64,000 nucleotides of DNA from Globisporangium splendens (Eukaryota > Oomycota > Peronosporomycetes > Pythiales > Pythiaceae). Below are positions 45,069-54,234 of this stretch, piece after piece. The DNA is taken from positions 1 to 64,000 of the forward strand of contig VFIW01000120.1 in assembly GCA_006386115.1 (NCBI GenBank), read 5' to 3'. The notes below the pieces were generated by a model that ran no database searches, had not been told where the DNA came from, and was given only the letters and a program-made list of their open reading frames with translations. How positions within the stretch are numbered: position 1 is the stretch's first letter; each line of letters opens with the position of its first letter. The translations under genes were made by a program, and so were the position numbers.

Positions 45069-46427
45069 GGGGGAGGGATTCAGCGATCCAGCTGGAAGAT
45101 GGAGCAAACTTTTGATGTATACCGTAGGAAGGAGGTTCCAGGATCTGGAGCTGTAGATGAGGCAACTTAGTCTTCGTGTTGAGTCGACTTGATTTGATTT
45201 GGGCGATGCAAAATGTGTTGCAGTGGTCGCCGCGCTGCAAAAGAATTGGCGCGTGTATTATGTAGAAAAAGGGCACGGGAGTGGCGAGACGGCATTTGAA
45301 GTGCTGCTGCTGCGCACGCCAGAGGAGGGCAAGAGATCAGAATGCGCTCGGATCTTTGCTACAGTACTGTAGTACCACAATAGATCTCAGAGGCACACCG
45401 ACAGCATCACGCACGACGCGACACGATGACGGCTGGTGCATGAACGCTCGATCAGTCAGTCCCAGTTTTTGTCCAATTATGATTATACATAGCACAGCAG
45501 ACAATGCAATTGTGTCAATATTTCAATTTGTTTGCATGGCATTGAATCGTTTTATAAGTTGACACAGATGGACTTTCTGAATGGATTGAGGTCTCGGCAA
45601 TCCCTTCCAGCTGTAGTCGTTTGGCCTTTCTACATCTGCGGTGTCCGATATTATGGGTGAACTCGGTCCTGTTGAAGCGAACAGCATCCCGATTTCCTGC
45701 GGAGAGCTGCTGCGATTTGGAAATATGTCCACGCACAGTGAGTAATCACATGGCAAGCTACAATGAACGACAGGCTTTGGCTGTTTGAGATGTACCGGTA
45801 AGTGCTGCACGTGCAGGTATTAGCAGAAAAGATCCCGATGTCGAAAAGATGCTTTGATCGTAGGCACATAATTGCAATGTTATTTACGGCTTTCGAGTAT
45901 TATTTCCGGTGCACAGGTGCGAATGATGCGAGTTCTGCTTGAAGATCCACAAACGTTTTTGTGCACAACGAATTCCGCAAACAACGAATCGAAACAAATG
46001 TTATTTTAACAGCACGTGCAGTGTTTGGAAATACTACACGTGTTTTACGGAGGGTCAAGGATACCTCAATGGACTTTTTTCTTTTGCCAGCTCAACAGCT
46101 CGATGAGCAACCCTTATATTGGTCTAAAACCGGTCTCGTTGTAGTTCTGGTCTAGGTCTCAAAGCCAAACTCGCTGTGTCCACGTTCCACAAAAATATCG
46201 AGAACCAGTGCACACAAACATCAAAATTATGGACGACCACCACAATTTTGGTGCTTGTGTGCACTGCAACAAAATTCGCCATGCCCAAATCAAATCAAGT
46301 CGACTCGACAATCACGCCTCATCTGCAGCTCCTGGATCACTGGACCTCCATCCTATGGTACACTCAGGCAATTCCCTCTAATTTTCCAGCTGGATAGCTT
46401 AGTAACTTCAGGACATTCACCCCCTTA

Positions 46428-46449
46428 CTCTCATTTCTCAACTTTCTCG
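46428..46449 (+). promoter_or_regulatory. Inr+FPR core promoter, copy C
   Basis: CTCATTTCTCAACTTTCTCGC lies about 45-65 bp upstream of the C start codon, in the same position as in the other two paralogues. Confidence 0.6.
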
Positions 46450-46492
46450 CTACTACACAGTCGAACAACGCCTCGCCTCGGCAACTACCAGC

Positions 46493-48433
46493 ATGGGTTC
46501 ACCTCCCCACCACGCGGCGCTGCACACTGACGAGCAAACGCGACCGACACCCGACAACCCCCACGTGTCGTCTCCAGGGTCTTCTGTCACTGCACTCTCC
46601 GTCGACTCGTCGTCTCCCGGCACGATTGCCTACTACGCCTCAGTCTCTGGTCAGAGTCATGATGACAATGACGAAGCGGATACTGAAAGTCGCATATCGG
46701 TCAAGAAACCAAAGAAGGCGCGCTCGGGTTGGGGTCGGTTCCAGTCTGTGCTGCGAGAGCGCTCCGTGGACTTCAACCTCACGCTCGACATCCAGAACCT
46801 CAAGCAGGAGATCCAGACGCTGCAGAACTTCCGAGACATCCTCGCTTCGAAGACCCTCGTCCAGCGCCACGACCGCAATGGCTCGCTTGCACGTACAATT
46901 CAAGAGTACTATCGTATTCTAGTCACAGGACTCAACATTCAGCAAACCGGTCGCAAGCGTTTGATGAACGAGAAAGACCAGAAGGCGTTCCTGCACAGCA
47001 TTCTTGATCAGGACGTCGACATTGGTAACGGGATGACTGGCATCGAAGCCTGTATTCGTCAGTTCACGCTCTACGCAATGTTCATTAAGCAACTTGGCAT
47101 GACAATGACAAGTTTTGACGTTATACTCTTGGACGATGCCGTCGTGATCGCGACAAAATGCTTCACGCGCTTCCAGATTCTACGCAACACGATTGCGGGC
47201 ATGTTTCCGCACATAATAGGCGAAGAATGGCTCGTGTCGCAGCTCGTGGGACAGGTTATTGTGCTTGAGGCGACGATGGACTTTCACTTTAACAAGAATG
47301 GTCAAGTGAGTAAAATCGAAGCCAGTATGGATTTAGTCAAAAGCTTCTTGGACTTACTGAAGGACCCTGCGCTGGTGGACGTTTTGGTGGGACGCGCTAT
47401 GATTGGAGAAAACTGCATCATCATCCCAAATGACGATATGCCCGACCCAGACTCGATTCTCCCGATTCCAAAATCCCCAACAAACTCAGTCTCGAGTGGT
47501 GTCAGTGGCTCAGCATCGGGCTTCGATGGCGACACAGATGGTCAACACGTCCTATCGATGCCATCTCCATCACCGTCCGAAGAAAGCGTGGATGTGGCAT
47601 CTCCCCAACCGCGCTCAAGAGACAATGCTGACGACCCACAGACATCCGAATCTGCTCACAGGAACGACAGCCCGACAACTTTGAACAATCCACCCCATGC
47701 AGCCACTCCAAGAAGTCACACTCAATGCTCTCCAAGGCCCTCGGGACCAATGACACCAGTCGACCACTTCAGCCACATCGTGAGAAAGTACTTCCAGATC
47801 TTTGCCACCGGTTCCCACTCCAATGCCGACGTGATTGCCGACTTCCTCAACCAGTACTTCTCGCTCACCGTGGGCTACGGATCTGCCGTCGGTCGCTTGG
47901 TCATCGAAGAGCGCTGGCGATCGCTGTGCTGGTGCTTTGACTTGATCTCGTTTCGTCTGATCTCGCAAAAGCCGGTGGTCTATCAGTCTCACCTGAACGA
48001 ATACCACATCCGCGCGAAGGCCGAGTACGCGCTCCAGATCACTGCTCGCACGCTGGAGCTCGTGTTTCCCCATGTGATCCCAGAGTCGGAGCTCATGGAC
48101 GCGCTCGTTGGTTCGGTTCTCGTCGTGGACGCGCACCTGATCTTTGCGCTCGACCGCGGCACTGGACTGGTATCGTCGATTCGAGAGCGCATGGACTTCC
48201 GGGCAGCACTAAGTGCGGTGGTGAAAGATCCCGCGGATCTGGCGTTCGTGCTCTCACGAGAAGCTCATAGCATTCTCACGAGCTATGCTGGTGAAATGGA
48301 TGATGAGGACCAAAGTGACGCGGCAAATCAGGAGCAAGGGGATAATGCGGCGGCACCTCAAGTTTCTTCGCCTGATGGAGCACGAAGCAATGGATCTGAG
48401 GATAAAATGAGTATATCGAGTATTCTGGTGTAA
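46493..48433 (+). CDS. Paralogue C: coil + tandem NTF2-like domain protein
   Basis: Intronless, 646 aa, in direct orientation to A. Protein C is identical to A through most of its length, except residue 4 (P for A). Its C-terminal 150 residues carry a cluster of private changes: DRGTG, SSIRERMDFRA, ADLAF and a final ILV instead of ILG. At nucleotide level about eleven C-only differences fall in the last ~350 bp, against about two in the preceding 1.5 kb. The 3' flank is unrelated to that of A and B. The gene is intact and probably expressed from its own Inr element. Confidence 0.85.
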   Translation: MGSPPHHAALHTDEQTRPTPDNPHVSSPGSSVTALSVDSSSPGTIAYYASVSGQSHDDNDEADTESRISVKKPKKARSGWGRFQSVLRERSVDFNLTLDIQNLKQEIQTLQNFRDILASKTLVQRHDRNGSLARTIQEYYRILVTGLNIQQTGRKRLMNEKDQKAFLHSILDQDVDIGNGMTGIEACIRQFTLYAMFIKQLGMTMTSFDVILLDDAVVIATKCFTRFQILRNTIAGMFPHIIGEEWLVSQLVGQVIVLEATMDFHFNKNGQVSKIEASMDLVKSFLDLLKDPALVDVLVGRAMIGENCIIIPNDDMPDPDSILPIPKSPTNSVSSGVSGSASGFDGDTDGQHVLSMPSPSPSEESVDVASPQPRSRDNADDPQTSESAHRNDSPTTLNNPPHAATPRSHTQCSPRPSGPMTPVDHFSHIVRKYFQIFATGSHSNADVIADFLNQYFSLTVGYGSAVGRLVIEERWRSLCWCFDLISFRLISQKPVVYQSHLNEYHIRAKAEYALQITARTLELVFPHVIPESELMDALVGSVLVVDAHLIFALDRGTGLVSSIRERMDFRAALSAVVKDPADLAFVLSREAHSILTSYAGEMDDEDQSDAANQEQGDNAAAPQVSSPDGARSNGSEDKMSISSILV

Positions 48434-48768
48434 GCCTCTTCGATTCGTGTAGCATAAATCGAATAAGAGTGAGGCATTCTGAGTAATTGAAACCGAGTAG
48501 ATTGAGAGATGCTCAATAGCAGGCAGCACCTGGCAATTTGCATGCAAAGATTCACTGCGTGAAACTGTGCTCGATAGATTTACGGAACAAATAGAGCTGT
48601 TTACGGGACTACTTTTCTACATTTGAGTAATTGTGAGTGTTGCGCGAAGACAGAGTGTGACCTTTCAGCTGAGTGTCCAAAATGCGAGATTTGCCGCCAA
48701 CACACAACAGCATGCAGACGTAAATGCGCAGTACGTGATCGCTTGCCTGCGTGCGAATTCGCCGGAAG
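48434..48768. other. Intergenic region, no gene seen
   Basis: This 335-bp AT-rich gap lies between paralogue C and the LRR/Sfi1-type gene. No homology to the 3' flank of A/B and no recognisable element was seen. Confidence 0.4.
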
Positions 48769-51700
48769 ATGCAGGACCCACAGCAGAGTCGTCAGCCGCG
48801 TGGCTACAGCGGCTCACACGCCGCGCGACGGCAACAGCAGCAGCAGCAGCGTCCCGCTTCCAAGCAGAAGAAGCCAAAGAGCAAGCCACAGGCTCAACAT
48901 GGCGGTAGTAGCGACAAATCGCTGATCGACGCGTTCAGACAGCATGGAATGAAGCTCTGCGACGGCACGAAGCTCAACGCCGTAGGCAAAGCCATTCAGT
49001 GCATCGGGAGCCTCCCACCGACCGTGAGCGCACACAACGGCGCTGTTCCTGAGCCAGAACAACCTGAGAAACCTCGATGGCGTAGAGCAGTTCATGTCGC
49101 TGCGTTTGCTCTCGGTCGGAGGGAATCTCATCGTGTCTTTCAGCGAGATTGAGCGGTTAACGAAGCTGCAGTGGCTCCGCAACCTGAATCTGATGGGGAA
49201 TCCGATCTGCGGGCATCCGAATTATCGCCTGCGTGTTGTCGACTGTCTGAAACAGCTCCAGGTGCTGGACACGTCCGATATCACAGCGAAAGAGCGTGAA
49301 AGCGCGAGTTTCATCGCGTCCCAGGACAACGCGCCGCGCTCCATGGTGCTCGAGAACCATTTTGACATCCAGAAACTACAGAGAATCGCGCAGCTGATTC
49401 AATTACGAAAGGATCTGTATGGATTCGTCATGGCGAACGTGGGAGCCACGCAATTTGATCGCATTCCTGATCCGCACGACGCACAAGTGGACATTGTGAT
49501 GCTGACAAAAGTGTGGGAGTACGAGCAAGCTCTGTCGAGACATGAGCGAGAAGCACTGGAGCTTCAGATGGTGACGATCGTGATCCGCACTCACGGGAAG
49601 CTTGCCGACCACCCGAAGCTCAAAGCCAAAGAGTATTTACTGAATCTTGTCAACGACAAGTCCTCGCGTGTTATTGAGGGTGTGAGCTCAGCTTCGGCCA
49701 TGCGAAACCAGTATGCGTCCTAGGAAGAAGCCTATGGAAACGTAATAGCATTGCAGCAGAAGACCATCGTCAACCTCCAGGGGCTTTGCGAGAGACACAA
49801 CAAGGAGATAGTGGCATTCCTTAAGCGCTTGCTCATGGTCGATCCGCTGAGTCGAAGTCAATTTGTGAATGTGAAGTGGAGAGCAAAGCCCCAATGTGAC
49901 GCTGGTCGCTCTCAAGGCAGGCTGAACCTGTCACCGCTATCACCCTTGAAAGATTCAAAGGCTACGAATGCGATTGACACACGACCCCTGCGCGCTTCAA
50001 GTCTGCCTGGTCGATGTAGCCTTCCACCGCAGCAGCAAGATCCAGACAAATATGTGAATGGGCATGATGCCAGTCCGGACAATGGCTCACCGAAACTTCA
50101 CCTCCTCCCAGCCCAAGTATCAAGATGCCCTCCGTCTGCTGATGCTGAAAATGCTGAAGGAGAGGCCGAAAGCGAACCTTCAGCTTATGTCGCTACGAGC
50201 ATCGCTGGAGACAGGAAGAGGCATTGGCAATCAGCACAATTTGCGAAGTTCTCAGAATTGCGTTCTGGAGAATTTGGGAACAAGATTTTAGGCGAGGCAG
50301 TGCACAGGTTTACGCTTCGGGACCCGACTCCTCCTCGTGCCGCTCCTACCTTGCAATCGAGTCAGCGTGATCCTCTTCCATTCGCTCATCTAAGGGAGAC
50401 TCAAGCTTTTACGATTCAGCACACTGAAACTCCTTCCGTAATCGAATTCGTTAAGGACCAATCTCACCTGAATACCGACAAGGCTTCGAAGCAGAGCGCG
50501 TTTTTCCCCATGACAAAAGACTTTACGAGAACTCTCCCACCTAAAGATTTTGTTCGTGAACAACTAGAAGGCGCTTTTATGATGTCGCAGTGCAACTATA
50601 GTGAGCCCAGATATGCATCAGCGGTGGATTCGGTCGAGACACCAAGTAGTGTCAGCGGCATCAGCGATGTGTCCTCCTTCTGACAAAACTCACGAAGACG
50701 CGATCGAGGCTGTGACCGACTAGACAGTTCGCTGCGTCTCAAGACTGTGAAGGAGTTGCCTATTCGAACAAGGTCTGATGTTGGCGACTACCCCGTCATA
50801 CCAAACGATCATCGGACTTCGACAGTGCAAGACAACCGGGAGCTAAAAAATCAGGATACTTCTCATGTCAGCTCTCTGCCTGATCATATCCCTTCTGGGG
50901 AGCGCCAACACGAGCTTGAGGAACGTGAAGAGAAGCATATTAAGGCTCTGATTCAATCGGAGCAGCGTGAGCTGGACTTGCGGAACCAGGTGAATGGATA
51001 TCGCAGAAAATTGGCGCACTACCAGCAAACAATGACTCAAGACATCCGAGAACGTCAGCAAATCAAAGATGAAATCAACGAACGAGTTCAAATGGTTGCA
51101 GCGCCAAAGATTTTGAAGCGATTTTTCATCCGCTGGATCAAGTTCTACCATTGATCCCTTCAAGTCAGTCACCTTCGCAGGAAACGGTGTTTCATTCTTC
51201 AGCACGACTTGTTCTGGCAGTGGTGTCGCAAAGTATGGGTTCAGCAGCATCTTCGCTCGATTCGGCGCAAGAAACAGCTTCAGCTTGTCCATCGACACTT
51301 CACCGAGTGGATCAATCTATCTCGCCTGGCAGTGATCGCGACTCACTATCGACAAACTCGAGATCGGCATTTTGCTAGACAACTGTTTCGTGCATGGAGG
51401 CATTATGTAAAGCACAGTACCATATTCAAGCACGCGCGACTTGAGAGGCATCAGAAAGGCGAGCAGCGGATACAGCGCTGCTGTTTTCAGGAATGGACTA
51501 AGTTCGTCGAGCAGAAGCGGCAGCTGAAGAGTGTGGTCACGCTCCAGTGGCGGCAATTACAACAAATGCTCAAGCGGGTGTTATTTTGCAAATGGAAGAT
51601 GTTTGTTATCGCATACGCAAGACCTGTCCGAGGGAAAGCGGCGCGTTTCATGGAGCGATTGCAGACTCGGTAGCGGAATGGATATTTTGTCAGTTGGCGC

Positions 51701-54061
51701 AACCTCGTGGAAGGCAGCCAACTTTATCATCTGCGTCTTCAACGCCAAGTATGGGCGGCTTGGGTGAATCAAATTCAGAGCAAAAAGTCTGAAAGAGAGT
51801 ATGCACTTCGAAATCGCCGGCTGTTATTGAAGGAGCATTTCCATGGCTGGCATGCTGTGGCGCAGGATTAAACCGCATCGAGACGGTCACTCAGCCTAGC
51901 GAAACGCTACGCTAGCCAGCGTCGCCTCCGCAAGTTGTGGTTGTACTGGAAATGCTACACTTTCGCGAAGAGAAAGTACGTCCAGGGCTCTACGAAAGCG
52001 CTCAAACATTACTTTATCAGGCTCCTCCGGAAATCCTGGCAACTTTGGAAGTCAAAGACGAAGACGAACCTGATGAGTGTGAAAACGAAGAAGCACAACG
52101 AGCTTCGACTCCAGTTCGAGGCTTTCCGAAAGGGAATACGCCTTTCCGTTTTCGAGAAATGGCGAGCGAAGCTACTTTTGCATGTGAAGAAACGACGGGA
52201 GCGGATCATAATCCGCCAGTTATTTGGCAAATGGAAAGAATATTTGCGACGGCGTCAGCGCTGCAAGCAGTACTCCCGAGTGGTGGCACGCCGGAACCAA
52301 CAAGCTCTCCTAGTAGTTGCATGGAATCAATGGACAAGCAATTGCTTCATTACTACGCGCCGGAGACTTCAAGTTATAGCACAAAATCTGGACGATTCGC
52401 TGAATGAAAGACACGAGATGGAGGCTGACATGTTAATTGCGAATGACCGAGTCGTGTCGCTAACACAGAAAGCCGAAGCCTCGAAAGTGAGCATGAAGGA
52501 GTAAGAGCGAGATCTTGCTGCATACCAGGACAACTTGTTTCGATCCGAAGAGCTGAATGCGACGTTGGAGGCAGAAATCAAGTCAATGGAAGACGGCCAT
52601 AATCAAGAGCGCGAGGATTGGCAAGCTTCTAAATGCCAAATAGATGCTGAAGAAGCCGAGAAAGACAAACAGCTTCAAGCTGTGAAGGAAGACAAGATTA
52701 GATTGCATGAACAGATGGAAGACCAGCGTGAACAAGTCCACGAAAAAGAGAGATCGACTTCTGCGGAGAATGCCAGGTTTCAGGGTGCATGCGAGCAGCT
52801 GCAGAAAGTCCAAGAAGAACACCTCGTGGAGCTAACTCAAGCGAGCGACGCAACTAAAACCATGGAGCGACGCGTTCAAGCACTAATGGTCCAGCTAGAA
52901 GACGAGCAAAAGCAAAAAGAGGAGACTGCAAACCGTTTACAGGAATATGAAAACCGGATTGCGAGCACTTGCCAAGATATAACGCAGCACGAAGAGGCTC
53001 ATCAGCGAGAAAATGAACGACTTCGCGCAGAGCAGATGCAACTCGACGCTCGAGTGAAAGACGAGCAGTTCCGAAACGCAGAACTTCAACGACTTCTGCA
53101 GGAGAAAAACGAGATGATCCATCAGCTGATACAGAATCTCAAGTCAGCGAGTAGCCAGGAGAACGTGGTCAAAGAGGAGGCGACTCGAACTACCACGCTA
53201 TGCCAGCACAATGGCGCAGAGTATAGTTTACCTGTTCAAGAGGATACAGCAGTCGCGCCTCGAAGCCATGAACAAACACGTTATAACCAGCAGAATCGAG
53301 GTATCGTGTCGGAAACAACGCAGGATTCAGGCTCGAGTATTGGATCGTTGCTCGCAGATATCAATCGTAGCATTCTGACTCGGACAGAGTTCATGGGTTC
53401 CAAAGCGAGAGAAACGCGTGCAGGCAGCACAACTGTTTATGCAAATGGCGAGTGTGCTGTCGAGTATCGCAGTCCAGTCATATCTCAAAGTTTGGCTGCA
53501 GTGCAGACTGGCGCCGATGCTGAAGAGCACATGATCGATAACCACACCAGCAAAATCCACGAAGATATTCGTGAGCTACAAGAACGAATATCGAAGCGGT
53601 TGAAGCAAGCTCCAGCTGCTCAATTGGCTTTTATGAACGGGACCAATCTCGCTGGAAGTCATCGAACGAGGTATAAATCACCATGCAGTTCATACACCTC
53701 GTTTTCTGAAGAAGGTTGTGATCCAACAGAATCGGATGGCCCTCCGTGTTCAACGAGAAAGCCGCTGAGTTCTATACCAGCACAGGTTTCGAGAACTGCC
53801 GGTAGCCGAGCTTCACGAGGAGGAATGACTCGGGCTCCTTCAAACAAAGCCGTGACACCAAGCTCGATAGTGAAAAGCCACGAAAATGTTGCAAAGCTTG
53901 CGAACAACTCAGCCAAGAAACCAAAAGTGTCGAGACCTAGCCAAACGCATCAATCGACATTGTTGGATAATGCAGCCAGTACTCTGAAGAAGCGAGCTGT
54001 AAAGCATACTGGCGCAGTGACCCAGTCTTCCTGTGTGCGATCAAAATCCAGCACGAAATAG
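48769..54061 (+). pseudogene. LRR - Sfi1-repeat - coiled-coil centrosomal-type protein, six in-frame stops
   Basis: ATG 48769 starts a Gln/Lys-rich leader and the first leucine-rich repeat. Near 49,040 the frame changes; from there one frame runs to TAG 54059-54061. Contents in order: LRRs (LFLSQNNLRNLDGVEQF, SLRLLSVGGNLI, LRNLNLMGNPICGHPNYR) and a disordered region. Sfi1-like repeats with a Trp about every 33 residues follow at about 51,100-52,340 (FFIRWIKFYH, RHFTEWINLS, LFRAWRHYVK, CFQEWTKFVE, LFGKWKEYLR). Next comes a coiled coil (52,540-53,150) and a Ser/Thr-rich tail. In-frame stops: TAG 49721, TGA 50681, TGA 51152, TAG 51671, TAA 51869, TAA 52502. GT-AG introns of 75 bp (49682-49756) and 78 bp (50646-50723) could remove the first two. 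The others sit inside repeat or coil sequence that reads naturally through them. LRR and Sfi1 repeats are typical of centriole/basal-body proteins that bind centrin. Confidence 0.6.
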
Positions 54062-54234
54062 CCTCGCGTAACTGCCGATATCTGCGCTTTTAGGAATGCG
54101 GAGCTCGAGATTCAAGAAGTTGCGCTCCTTTTAGCACTTGATGGGAAATATGAAACGGCGCAGCGTCTATCATTTGTATCGGCATTGAGACGAAAGCACG
54201 AATGCCGTAATGCAGCAGCGCAGATCACGGGATC

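Larger units (their letters stand above)
40500..45420. repeat. Long inverted repeat (palindrome) of paralogues A and B
   Basis: The plus-strand A unit and minus-strand B unit form inverted arms. High identity runs from each start codon through the stop codons and about 40 bp beyond (TAAGACTCACGG... shared), ending near 42891 and 43023. The non-homologous spacer is about 131 bp. Weaker homology continues some 400 bp upstream of each start codon. Confidence 0.85.
45003..46492. other. Spacer between paralogues B and C
   Basis: This is the shared upstream region of two divergent copies. Roughly 250 bp on each side of the copies are alignable to each other and to the A upstream region. At about 45645-45750 there is degenerate similarity to 40075-40175 (shared TATTATGGGT, AAGCGAAC-GCATCC-GATT). 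This suggests that the duplicated unit once included more 5' sequence. No intact gene is seen. Confidence 0.5.

Noticed and set aside
40911..48433. Paralogues A/B/C as retrocopies
   Set aside because: They are intronless, but the shared sequence includes promoter and several hundred bp of upstream DNA and there is no poly-A tail, so DNA-level duplication fits better.
39605..48768. Paralogue cluster as a transposable element
   Set aside because: No transposase, reverse transcriptase, terminal repeats or target-site duplications were found at the edges.
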